Shown piece by piece: positions 21,326 to 32,994 of a stretch of 64,000 nt of DNA. Both the position numbers and the translations under genes were made by a program. Source of the stretch: Yamagishiella unicocca (lineage: Eukaryota > Chlorophyta > Chlorophyceae > Chlamydomonadales > Volvocaceae); contig BDSL01000014.1 of NCBI GenBank assembly GCA_003116995.1, positions 1,240,001 to 1,304,000 on the forward strand, read 5' to 3'. The notes below the pieces were generated by a model. The model ran no database searches and was not told the origin of the DNA. It saw only the letters and a list, made by a program, of their open reading frames with translations. Each line of letters opens with the position of its first letter. The first letter of the stretch is position 1.

Positions 21326-23261
21326 ATGCGGCCCATCGTTCGAACACCGTCGGGCCGCGGGCCGCACGCCACGGTGTACGTACACTGACGTCATAGCCAG
21401 CAGGCGGTGGGTATGACCCCGCAGAATTTTGAGTTACCGAAGGAGACTGATAGCGCAGCATGTGCACAGGATCTTGAGCTACAGGAGACTGATAGTGCAG
21501 CATGTGCAGACGATTGTGTGACGTCTGTGTGGAGGGGGGACTACGTTGGGGAGGTAGGCGTGGGTTTCAGATTCGCGGCATGTGTATCTGTGCGCAGCTG
21601 AGGAGGCGAGGTCGACAGTGCCAGTATGTCAGGCGTTACCTTTGGAGCTTGGGATACGGTAATCCTAGCGCCACAACACTGACGGGGTCGCGCCTCCGCC
21701 ACAGCGCCTGCCCGGGCGAGGTGCTGGTGTATATAACCACGCGTGATGCATGGTGCCGGTTCGGGCCGCGGCAGGTAGGCCGAAGCATTGCGGTGGGATT
21801 TTGCGGGTCCTGATTTTGCGGGTCATGCTGCCGTACAGCTTATAACGCCGGCCCGCGGCTGCGTTGTGCAAGCCATACCCTATCCTGGCGGGGGGTGGCT
21901 GTCCTTGCGTGTATGTGCCAGGGGCGTGTCTTTAGGTGTGTGAGCAGCCGCGCTAACACGGGCGGGTGCTGGCTGGTCCTTGCTGCGATGCAAGAGCTGC
22001 GCAGAGTGCTCGCCAGAGTCCCGGTAGGTAGGGCTCACGGTGCTCGCGGCCCCAGGCTGCCCGCAGCTGCCCATACGTGTGGCGGTCGCGGGCTGACGGC
22101 GGTCGTTCGTATAATCAGGCAGAAATGTTGGGGCGCGCAGAATAAGCTGGAAGGTCCCCACCTCGGCATGCAGACACGCGTGTGCTTTGGAGGGGTACGA
22201 TCAGTAGGTCCCACCCCTGCCTTTCGAGCCCCTCACGGTCTCCTGGTGGTCTCCAAAGTGTGTTCTGGTTGCTGGGAAAGCGCGGATAGCGCTTGACGAC
22301 AGGATGAATCAGTGACCGTCTGCGTGACGAGAGAGGCGATTGGGCAATATCCTGGCCGGTTTCTCCCAGCAATCCTGCGGTCATGACCATCTACGTACTG
22401 CAACATGCTTAGGCGAGTTTCTGATGTTCTCCGCGGAGGGGCTTGTCCTGCTGGACCTCAAGCCTTCATCATTTGGTGGCCGCCAGCAGTTGTGGAGACA
22501 GCGCGCTACATCTCACAAGTACCCGATGGTATTCGCAGTCGCCGTACAATGCATCCGTGCATGGCGCCCGTCGGCCGAGAATACTGTAGGGACGTGCAGG
22601 GGAGGAAAAATCGGCCTAACGCCCATCCACAATGGGACTGAAGACGCTAGGCCTAGCATCGCTATAGCACGAGGTGACTGATTTCTAGTACGCGAGGCCT
22701 GTCCTTCAAGCGCGCGCGGACGTTGGAAACCGACAGTTGCGGAGAAGATAACCCTCGCGGTCCATTCGCTTCAACAAGTCTTTTTAGGCATGCGCACGCC
22801 CCTGACGCAAGGCTGCGCGCCTTCCCAAACGTTTTGGACGGCAATGAGGACAGGGGCTCCAAACGATGTCCGAACTCGCCGCAGCACAAGTCATATTAGC
22901 ATAGCTCACATTGGTAGTAAGGAAGCTGGGGTACCCCTTATATATTCCTAGTTCAATTGGCACTATAGCACCGGCATTCAGAAACTTATGTGATACCGGT
23001 TAACCCGTACCGGTTGTTGGTCAAATCCTCCCCGCAATTGCTCCTCATTGATCTAAAGGCCGACGTCTCCTCTACGCAGTTGAACTCTGGGCCTTAGCCA
23101 TAATCTATCCTGCATCCTTTGTCAGATCTCACACAAAGCTTATTCTTGTAAATTGCTCCGCTCCTTCGCTGCTTTTTGGGGCGGGACATTGGCGATGCTG
23201 GCGCGCGCAGGAGGGCAGGCATTTCTGCGTCGCTTTTTGTTGTTGTTGTAACGGTTACAGT
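21326..23261. other. 3' flank of the deubiquitinase; no gene recognised
   Basis: No coding exon recognised on either strand. A short imperfect duplication is visible at about 21442-21510: two copies of gagactgatagygcagcatg about 44 bp apart. The region 22880-23060 is AT-richer. Contains whatever 3' UTR the deubiquitinase has. Confidence 0.45.
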
Positions 23262-23378
23262 GGGCTCCAGACCAAGAGGTAGAACCATCGTGTGAGACAA
23301 TGTGCCCGATGGCTCTACCTTCGGGTCTGCGAGGGTCTGGAGCCCCCGGGCCAGAGTTCAATGGGGATAGAGCCATCG
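23262..23378. repeat. Interrupted inverted repeat
   Basis: The left arm starts gggctccagacc (about 23262) and continues into aggtagaaccatcg. The right side has gatggctctacct (about 23309) and ggtctggagcccc (about 23334), their near complements. A third arm, tagagccatcggg (about 23366-23378), again complements cccgatggctcta. This could be the end of a small non-autonomous transposable element or a hairpin; no transposase or target duplication was identified. Confidence 0.55.
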
Positions 23379-23645
23379 GGCGCATCGCCTGACATTGAAA
23401 AAGACGCAGGAAGAACGAGGAAGGACAAACTGCCCGACCATGATATGGCAAACCACCAGAAACCCCGACCAAGGGGCCAGAGAACAAACAGTGGCACCAA
23501 CCACATAGGCGGAAGTAGCCTAAAAGGCCCCCTAAAAGCAGTATACCGACCGCCTTTCAAGCAGCCCCTCGATCAGAGCAACTAGCAGAGTGCCTCAACA
23601 AGTCGAACAGAAGCTTCCCACCTGAGACCCAAGAAAATTCCTCCC

Positions 23646-23677
23646 ACCTAAAACCCTAAAACCCTAAAACCCTAATC
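23646..23677. repeat. Interstitial telomere-type repeat (CCCTAAAA)
   Basis: About three and a half units of CCCTAAAA in a row, the C-strand of TTTTAGGG, the Chlamydomonas telomere repeat. Surrounding DNA on both sides is non-telomeric, so this is an internal tract. Confidence 0.85.
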
Positions 23678-23699
23678 CGACCCCTCACAATTGGCTGTC

Positions 23700-24867
23700 G
23701 GGCCAACACACACTAGGCCGCCCTGAACAGCCCGCAACAGAGGGTGGTGGGGACCAACCCCTCTCCCCACCCCTTTGTCGGGACCCCTAGTGCCGCGAAA
23801 CCCCGCAAACGGGTCCAAAAGTACGCGACCCCACGCAAAATCGCGCGGACCCAAATGGATGTGGGTACTTGCACGCGGTCACGGCATGGAGGTTGCCTCT
23901 AGCTGCTGGGTGTGAAGCCGCATGGCAGTGCGGGGCCGTGGGTGTCGGACCGGAACGGGGCCAGCCAGCCAGCCAGCGGGAGTGAAGGGCCAATTTGGTC
24001 AGGTCCATGAAAGCTGGACGCAGTGGGAGGCACGATAGGGAGCAGTGGTGTAGCGGGGGTCATTGCCGTTGCCAACTTCGCAGGCCTGCCCTTGGGGAGC
24101 CGCACCGGAGTCCGGGGAACGAAGAAGCCCGGGTTGGGGTCAGCGTTGGAGGTTGCGGAGGAGCGCATAGCACAGAGCTGGCGGCGGTGCCGGAATACAA
24201 CGTGGCGCCGCAGCGCCAATCGAACGAATAGGAAAACATGAGGTCATAGGTGACCCTCTCCGGGCAAGCGAGAACCACGTGCGGCTGGAGCGCAGGTGCA
24301 GGGTGGGCCGGGTGCAATGACACCTGGTACGTAAGCTAAGGCGGGAAGACACGGGGCCGAGCGGTACTGATGTGGTGTATCTGTTGCGAGCCTGAAAGCT
24401 TCCTGCCTGCGTGCGGGATGGACCCTAAAGACAGCCCCCGCTCAGTCCTGCTCAGTCCCCCCAGCCCCAGTGCTTTGCCCTCAAGGCGCTGCAAGTACCG
24501 GTGGCCTGAGCAAGTGTCCTCGTTTAAAAACGCCAAATAAACATGCCAAAGCGCGACAAACTGTGCGGGCCCGTTCCGGGGCCCAACTCCCACATTGTCA
24601 GAAGAAAGGAGCGCGAGAGTCGCGGACAAGATGTAATTCTTGCAGCCCGCTGTCTCAAGGATCGCTGGAAATGGCACACAAATATATGTTAGGCTTATTA
24701 CCTCTTTACAAGCACGATCCTGGCACTATGCCACTTGTCTTTCCCAAGCCGGTAACAAGGGCAGGGGCTTCAAACGATGTCTTGTTCATGAGAGCATGCC
24801 CTTGTAGGTGAAATTCCAAATGAGCCGTCAGGGCTGGGTCTCTGACATATGCGACATATTTCTGCAA
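23700..24867. other. No gene recognised
   Basis: Mixed-composition sequence with only short frames; I see no domain, exon chain or RNA gene. Confidence 0.45.
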
Positions 24868-24933
24868 ATGCAGAGATCCAATACCTGTCATGCAGAGATC
24901 CAATGCCTGTTATGCAGAGATCCAATGCCTGTA
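24868..24933. repeat. 22-bp tandem repeat, three copies
   Basis: Units 24868-24889, 24890-24911 and 24912-24933 contain atgcagagatccaatgcctg, with a single substitution in the first. Confidence 0.95.
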
Positions 24934-25219
24934 ATTGACATTACCTCACTTATTTCTTACAACATAGTAATTAAGCCCCAAACAGAAGCTTACGTCTGCC
25001 GGCCGGGGCGCTGCGATCATCGTAAGCAGGGTGTAGCTGAGCTTTGTGCCTGTTTCTGAAATGTTCCTATGTTTCTTCGTGATATCTCGATTAAATGTCA
25101 ATTTTACGCTAACTCGCTGTTGCGCCGCTGTTCTGAGGCGACGCACTTGGAAGGAACGGAAACAGGTTCCCAGGCAGCTCTGCGACGACAGCTTACCGTC
25201 CCAACTCCTGTTATTGCAG

Positions 25220-25393
25220 GTGAATTCTTACAGGATAATCATGGTGTCACAGGATCTACTTTGGGAAAGGCGACTCGCTTGTCGTTACTTCCCGAGTCCC
25301 ACTTGTTGATGGACATCCTGCTGGACATCCTGCCAGCGCGCTGCATCATCACCATAGCCTGGACAGACACTCAAGGCACTCCCACAGCAATGG
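25220..25393 (+). other. Candidate orphan exon (low confidence)
   Basis: 174 bp bounded by a good acceptor (ctcctgttattgcag) and a donor (atgg|gtgagc). One frame is open: GEFLQDNHGVTGSTLGKA, then HLLMDILLDILPARCIITIA, then WTDTQGTPTAMG. It is symmetric (phase 1 to phase 1). It lies immediately upstream of the satellite block and may be a remnant of a paralogue of the gene at 33 kb, but no partner exon or family was recognised. Confidence 0.25.
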
Positions 25394-25429
25394 GTGAGCA
25401 AAAGGGTTGTGGCTCGTGAATATTGGGCG

Positions 25430-26145
25430 AGAAATTTCAGGCCTCCCTCTCGGATATCCGGGATATGTGAACAGGACTTGTGCGAGCGCGCTTCATGCTG
25501 CTGTTCCCCGTTTTTAACCCGCACGATGTTAACCAACCAATGTTCACAAATCGCAGAGCTTAATTCGGATGCTGGCGATGCGGCGATGACGAGATGCGCC
25601 GCTGCTGCTGCCGCGGATACATGGCTGCTGGACGCAAGTCAAGTCTCACTTCAACGGCGGCATGGGACGTCAGCAGTTCTTGACAAATGAACGGTGGAAT
25701 GGTACGGCTTCCTGGATGGGATTGGTGGGCTGGGAAGGCAGGGGGCCGTCGTCACGTGGGGACTAGGGTGGCATGTGTTGGGGCGGGGTACAGATGTAAT
25801 CCGCGAATCCATGTGTTGGGGGATGCGTATGTGCGTTGGGTCGTCTCAGGTCCCGTGAAGGTAGGCGGGAGCGTCCTTCAAGCTGCGGAGCTCATCGATC
25901 GACATCATTAAGAAGGAACGATGTACGGCAACTCGCCTTCGTCCTGCAGCTGAGGCGATTCATCATCTCGGGGCCTTTGCTCGGACAAGATCCCGTTGGC
26001 AGGTGGGTTCGTCGCGAGTTACATGCGATTGCCTTGGTAGGGTTTTGTTGTCGGAATCGCCTCTTTCTGGGACATCCGGGATATGTGAACAGGACTTGCT
26101 TACGTAGCGCGCTTCACGCTGTCGCTCCCCGTTATTTTTACTCGC
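25430..26145. repeat. Diverged edge monomer of the satellite
   Basis: Recognisable but substantially diverged copy of the monomer that follows. Its right half has ggactagggtggcatgtg and cgtctcaggtcccgtgaagg, variants otherwise found only at 38.1-38.3 kb and not in the interior monomers. Confidence 0.85.
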
Positions 26146-29100
26146 ATGACCTTAGGTAACCAACGAACCAATCAGTGCTCCCGCGCAGCAGCAGGTTGCA
26201 GGTGGCGGAGCGAACTTAATTTGGATGCTGGCGATGCGGGGGCGACGAGATGTGCCGCTGCTGCTGCCGCGGTTAGATGGTTGCTGGACGCAAGCCAAGG
26301 CTCAATTCAAGCAATGGCGGCATGGGACGTCATCATCAGGTGTTGAGAAGAGAACGGTGAAATGGTACGGCTCCTTAATGGAGTTCATGGGTGGGATTGG
26401 TGGGCTGGCAAGGCAGCAAGGGGCCGTCGTCACGTGGGGGCTTGGGTGGCATGTGTTGGGCGGGGGTAAACATATCATCCGCAAAAGCATGTGCTGGGGG
26501 ATGTGCGTTGGGTCTCAGGTCCCGCGAAGGTAGGCGGGAGCGTTTTCAACCTGCGGAGTCATCAAGAAGGAACGATGTACGGCAACTCGCCTTCGTCCTG
26601 CAGCTGAGGCGATTCATCATCTCGGGGCCTTTGCTCGGACAAGACCCCGTTGGCAGGTGGGTTCGTCGCGAGTTACATGCGATCGCCTTGGTAGGGTTTT
26701 GTTGTCGGAATCGCCTCTTTCTGGGACATCCGGGATATGTGAACAGGACTTGCCTACGTAGCGCGCTTCACGCTGTCGCTCCCCGTTATTTTTACTCGCA
26801 TGACCTTAGGTAACCAACGAACCAATCAGTGCTCCCGCGCAGCAGCAGGTTGCAGGTGGCGGAGCGAACTTAATTTGGATGCTGGCGATGCGGGGGCGAC
26901 GAGATGTGCCGCTGCTGCTGCCGCGGTTAGATGGTTGCTGGACGCAAGCCAAGGCTCAATTCAAGCAATGGCGGCATGGGACGACATCATCAGGTGTTGA
27001 GAAGAGAACGGTGAAATGGTACGGCTCCTTAATGGAGTTCATGGGTGGGATTGGTGGGCTGGCAAGGCAGCAAGGGGCCGTCGTCACGTGGGGGCTTGGG
27101 TGGCATGTGTTGGACGGGGGTAAACATATCATCCGCAAAAGCATGTGCTGGGGAATGTGCGTTGGGTCTCAGGTCCCGCGAAGGTAGGCGGGAGTGTTTT
27201 CAACCTGCGGAGCTCATCGATCGACATCATCAAGAAGGAACGATTTACGGCAACTCGCCTTCGTCCTGCAGCTGAGGCGATTCATCATCTCGGGGCCTTT
27301 GCTCGGACAAGACCCCGTTGGCAGGTGGGTTCGTCGCGAGTTACATGCGATTGCCTTGGTAGGGTTTTGTTGTCGGAATCCGGGATATGTGAACATCCGG
27401 GATATGTGAACATCCGGGATATGTGAACATCCGGGATATGTGAACAGGACTTGCCTACGTAGCGCGCTTCACGCTGTCGCTCCCCGTTATTTTTACTCGC
27501 ATGACCTTAAATAACCTACGAACCAATCAGTGCTCCCGCGCAGCAGCAGGTTGCAGGTGGCGGAGCGAACTTAATTTGGATGCTGGCGATGCGGGGGCGA
27601 CGAGATGTGCCGCTGCTGCTGCCGCGGTTAGATGGTTGCTGGACGCAAGCCAAGGCTCAATTCAAGCAATGGCGGCATGGGACGTCATCATCAGGTGTTG
27701 AGAAGAGAACGGTGAAATGGTACGGCTCCTTAATGGAGTTCATGGGTGGGATTGGTGGGCTGGCAAGGCAGCAAGGGGCCGTCGTCACGTGGGGGCTTGG
27801 GTGGCATGTGTTGGGCGGGGGTAAACATATCATCCGCAAAAAGCATGTGCTGGGGGATGTGCGTTGGGTCTCAGGTCCCGCGAAGGTAGGCGGGAGCGTC
27901 TTTCAAGCTGCGGAGCTCATCGATCGACATCATCAAGAAGGAACGATGTACGGCAACTCGCCTTCGTCCTGCAGCTGAAGCGATTCATCATCTTGTGGCC
28001 TTTGTTCGGACAAGACCCCGTTGGCAGGTGGGTTCGTCGCGAGCTACATGCGATTGCCTTGGTAGGGTTTTGTTGTCGGAATCGCCTCTTTCTGGGACAT
28101 CCGGGATATGTGAACAGGACTTGCCTACGTAGCGCGCTTCACGCTGTCGCTCCCCGTTATTTTTACTCGCATGACCTTAGGTAACCAACGAACCAATCAG
28201 TGCTCCCGCGCAGCAGCAGGTTGCAGGTGGCGGAGCGAACTTAATTTGGATGCTGGCGATGCGGGGGCGACGAGATGTGCCGCTGCTGCTGCCGCGGTTA
28301 GATGGTTGCTGGACGCAAGCCAAGGCTCAATTCAAGCAATGGCGGCATGGGACGTCATCATCAGGTGTTGAGAAGAGAACGGTGAAATGGTACGGCTCCT
28401 TAATGGAGTTCATGGGTGGGATTGGTGGGCTGGCAAGGCAGCAAGGGGCCGTCGTCACGTGGGGGCTTGGGTGGCATGTGTTGGGCGGGGGTAAACATAT
28501 CATCCGCAAAAGCATGTGCTGGGGGATGTGCGTTGGGTCTCAGGTCCCGCGAAGGTAGGCGGGAGCGTTTTCAACCTGCGGAGTCATCAAGAAGGAACGA
28601 TGTACGGCAACTCGCCTTCGTCCTGCAGCTGAGGCGATTCATCATCTCGGGGCCTTTGCTCGGACAAGACCCCGTTGGCAGGTGGGTTCGTCGCGAGTTA
28701 CATGCGATCGCCTTGGTAGGGTTTTGTTGTCGGAATCGCCTCTTTCTGGGACATCCGGGATATGTGAACAGGACTTGCCTACGTAGCGCGCTTCACGCTG
28801 TCGCTCCCCGTTATTTTTACTCGCATGACCTTAGGTAACCAACGAACCAATCAGTGCTCCCGCGCAGCAGCAGGTTGCAGGTGGCGGAGCGAACTTAATT
28901 TGGATGCTGGCGATGCGGGGGCGACGAGATGTGCCGCTGCTGCTGCCGCGGTTAGATGGTTGCTGGACGCAAGCCAAGGCTCAATTCAAGCAATGGCGGC
29001 ATGGGACGTCATCATCAGGTGTTGAGAAGAGAACGGTGAAATGGTACGGCTCCTTAATGGAGTTCATGGGTGGGATTGGTGGGCTGGCAAGGCAGCAAGG

Positions 29101-32100
29101 GGCCGTCGTCACGTGGGGGCTTGGGTGGCATGTGTTGGGCGGGGGTAAAAACATCATCCGCAAAAGCATGTGCTGGGGAATGTGCGTTGGGTCTCAGGTC
29201 CCGCGAAGGTAGGCGGGAGTGTTTTCAACCTGCGGAGCTCATCGATCGACATCATCAAGAAGGAACGATTTACGGCAACTCGCCTTCGTCCTGCAGCTGA
29301 GGCGATTCATCATCTCGGGGCCTTTGCTCGGACAAGACCCCGTTGGCAGGTGGGTTCGTCGCGAGTTACATGCGATTGCCTTGGTAGGGTTTTGTTGTCG
29401 GAATCCGGGATATGTGAACATCCGGGATATGTGAACATCCGGGATATGTGAACATCCGGGATATGTGAACAGGACTTGCCTACGTAGCGCGCTTCACGCT
29501 GTCGCTCCCCGTTATTTTTACTCGCATGACCTTAAATAACCTACGAACCAATCAGTGCTCCCGCGCAGCAGCAGGTTGCAGGTGGCGGAGCGAACTTAAT
29601 TTGGATGCTGGCGATGCGGGGGCGACGAGATGTGCCGCTGCTGCTGCCGCGGTTAGATGGTTGCTGGACGCAAGCCAAGGCTCAATTCAAGCAATGGCGG
29701 CATGGGACGTCATCATCAGGTGTTGAGAAGAGAACGGTGAAATGGTACGGCTCCTTAATGGAGTTCATGGGTGGGATTGGTGGGCTGGCAAGGCAGCAAG
29801 GGGCCGTCGTCACGTGGGGGCTTGGGTGGCATGTGTTGGGCGGGGGTAAACATATCATCCGCAAAAAGCATGTGCTGGGGGATGTGCGTTGGGTCTCAGG
29901 TCCCGCGAAGGTAGGCGGGAGCGTCTTTCAAGCTGCGGAGCTCATCGATCGACATCATCAAGAAGGAACGATGTACGGCAACTCGCCTTCGTCCTGCAGC
30001 TGAAGCGATTCATCATCTTGTGGCCTTTGTTCGGACAAGACCCCGTTGGCAGGTGGGTTCGTCGCGAGCTACATGCGATTGCCTTGGTAGGGTTTTGTTG
30101 TCGGAATCGCCTCTTTCTGGGACATCCGGGATATGTGAACAGGACTTGCCTACGTAGCGCGCTTCACGCTGTCGCTCCCCGTTATTTTTACTCGCATGAC
30201 CTTAGGTAACCAACGAACCAATCAGTGCTCCCGCGCAGCAGCAGGTTGCAGGTGGCGGAGCGAACTTAATTTGGATGCTGGCGATGCGGGGGCGACGAGA
30301 TGTGCCGCTGCTGCTGCCGCGGTTAGATGGTTGCTGGACGCAAGCCAAGGCTCAATTCAAGCAATGGCGGCATGGGACGTCATCATCAGGTGTTGAGAAG
30401 AGAACGGTGAAATGGTACGGCTCCTTAATGGAGTTCATGGGTGGGATTGGTGGGCTGGCAAGGCAGCAAGGGGCCGTCGTCACGTGGGGGCTTGGGTGGC
30501 ATGTGTTGGGCGGGGGTAAACATATCATCCGCAAAAGCATGTGCTGGGGGATGTGCGTTGGGTCTCAGGTCCCGCGAAGGTAGGCGGGAGCGTTTTCAAC
30601 CTGCGGAGTCATCAAGAAGGAACGATGTACGGCAACTCGCCTTCGTCCTGCAGCTGAGGCGATTCATCATCTCGGGGCCTTTGCTCGGACAAGACCCCGT
30701 TGGCAGGTGGGTTCGTCGCGAGTTACATGCGATCGCCTTGGTAGGGTTTTGTTGTCGGAATCGCCTCTTTCTGGGACATCCGGGATATGTGAACAGGACT
30801 TGCCTACGTAGCGCGCTTCACGCTGTCGCTCCCCGTTATTTTTACTCGCATGACCTTAGGTAACCAACGAACCAATCAGTGCTCCCGCGCAGCAGCAGGT
30901 TGCAGGTGGCGGAGCGAACTTAATTTGGATGCTGGCGATGCGGGGGCGACGAGATGTGCCGCTGCTGCTGCCGCGGTTAGATGGTTGCTGGACGCAAGCC
31001 AAGGCTCAATTCAAGCAATGGCGGCATGGGACGTCATCATCAGGTGTTGAGAAGAGAACGGTGAAATGGTACGGCTCCTTAATGGAGTTCATGGGTGGGA
31101 TTGGTGGGCTGGCAAGGCAGCAAGGGGCCGTCGTCACGTGGGGGCTTGGGTGGCATGTGTTGGGCGGGGGTAAACATATCATCCGCAAAAGCATGTGCTG
31201 GGGGATGTGCGTTGGGTCTCAGGTCCCGCGAAGGTAGGCGGGAGCGTTTTCAACCTGCGGAGTCATCAAGAAGGAACGATGTACGGCAACTCGCCTTCGT
31301 CCTGCAGCTGAGGCGATTCATCATCTCGGGGCCTTTGCTCGGACAAGACCCCGTTGGCAGGTGGGTTCGTCGCGAGTTACATGCGATCGCCTTGGTAGGG
31401 TTTTGTTGTCGGAATCGCCTCTTTCTGGGACATCCGGGATATGTGAACAGGACTTGCCTACGTAGCGCGCTTCACGCTGTCGCTCCCCGTTATTTTTACT
31501 CGCATGACCTTAGGTAACCAACGAACCAATCAGTGCTCCCGCGCAGCAGCAGGTTGCAGGTGGCGGAGCGAACTTAATTTGGATGCTGGCGATGCGGGGG
31601 CGACGAGATGTGCCGCTGCTGCTGCCGCGGTTAGATGGTTGCTGGACGCAAGCCAAGGCTCAATTCAAGCAATGGCGGCATGGGACGTCATCATCAGGTG
31701 TTGAGAAGAGAACGGTGAAATGGTACGGCTCCTTAATGGAGTTCATGGGTGGGATTGGTGGGCTGGCAAGGCAGCAAGGGGCCGTCGTCACGTGGGGGCT
31801 TGGGTGGCATGTGTTGGGCGGGGGTAAAAACATCATCCGCAAAAGCATGTGCTGGGGAATGTGCGTTGGGTCTCAGGTCCCGCGAAGGTAGGCGGGAGTG
31901 TTTTCAACCTGCGGAGCTCATCGATCGACATCATCAAGAAGGAACGATTTACGGCAACTCGCCTTCGTCCTGCAGCTGAGGCGATTCATCATCTCGGGGC
32001 CTTTGCTCGGACAAGACCCCGTTGGCAGGTGGGTTCGTCGCGAGTTACATGCGATTGCCTTGGTAGGGTTTTGTTGTCGGAATCCGGGATATGTGAACAT

Positions 32101-32994
32101 CCGGGATATGTGAACATCCGGGATATGTGAACATCCGGGATATGTGAACAGGACTTGCCTACGTAGCGCGCTTCACGCTGTCGCTCCCCGTTATTTTTAC
32201 TCGCATGACCTTAAATAACCTACGAACCAATCAGTGCTCCCGCGCAGCAGCAGGTTGCAGGTGGCGGAGCGAACTTAATTTGGATGCTGGCGATGCGGGG
32301 GCGACGAGATGTGCCGCTGCTGCTGCCGCGGTTAGATGGTTGCTGGACGCAAGCCAAGGCTCAATTCAAGCAATGGCGGCATGGGACGTCATCATCAGGT
32401 GTTGAGAAGAGAACGGTGAAATGGTACGGCTCCTTAATGGAGTTCATGGGTGGGATTGGTGGGCTGGCAAGGCAGCAAGGGGCCGTCGTCACGTGGGGGC
32501 TTGGGTGGCATGTGTTGGGCGGGGGTAAACATATCATCCGCAAAAAGCATGTGCTGGGGGATGTGCGTTGGGTCTCAGGTCCCGCGAAGGTAGGCGGGAG
32601 CGTCTTTCAAGCTGCGGAGCTCATCGATCGACATCATCAAGAAGGAACGATGTACGGCAACTCGCCTTCGTCCTGCAGCTGAAGCGATTCATCATCTTGT
32701 GGCCTTTGTTCGGACAAGACCCCGTTGGCAGGTGGGTTCGTCGCGAGCTACATGCGATTGCCTTGGTAGGGTTTTGTTGTCGGAATCGCCTCTTTCTGGG
32801 ACATCCGGGATATGTGAACAGGACTTGCCTACGTAGCGCGCTTCACGCTGTCGCTCCCCGTTATTTTTACTCGCATGACATTAGGTAACCAACGAACCAA
32901 TCAGTGCTCCCGCGCAGCAGCAGGTTGCAGGTGGCGGAGCGAACTTAATTTGGATGCCGGCGATGCGGGGGCGACGAGATGTGCCGCTGCTGCT
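26146..32994. repeat. Satellite of 654/701/670-bp monomers in a 2025-bp higher-order repeat
   Basis: Using the shared start gcatgaccttaggtaacc as anchor, monomers begin at 26146, 26800, 27501, 28171, 28825, 29526, 30196, 30850, 31504, 32205 and 32875. Spacings are 654, 701, 670, 654, 701, 670, 654, 654, 701 and 670. Types A (654), B (701) and C (670) form a 2025-bp unit present three times, with one extra A in the third. Copies of the same type are almost identical, while types differ by small indels, so amplification or homogenisation acts on the 2025-bp unit. Each monomer has a roughly 60-140-codon open frame, but A monomers lack about 15 bp within it and no start, splice set or domain is evident. 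I treat it as non-coding or as duplicated 5' gene sequence. Confidence 0.95.
27377..27446. repeat. 17-bp sub-repeat that defines B monomers
   Basis: Four copies of catccgggatatgtgaa where A and C monomers have one. The same expansion is at about 29401-29471 and 32081-32151. It accounts for most of the extra length of B monomers. Confidence 0.9.

Noticed and set aside
26146..32874. Each monomer as a small protein-coding gene (66-140 codon frames)
   Set aside because: Monomer types carry indels inside the frames, no start context, signal or domain is recognisable, and several frames are equally open.
26146..32994. Subtelomeric Sultan-type satellite or a retrotransposon array
   Set aside because: Monomers have no reverse transcriptase, LTR or integrase signature, and their length and content show a direct link to the adjacent LTD gene. 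Identity with known subtelomeric families could not be tested here.
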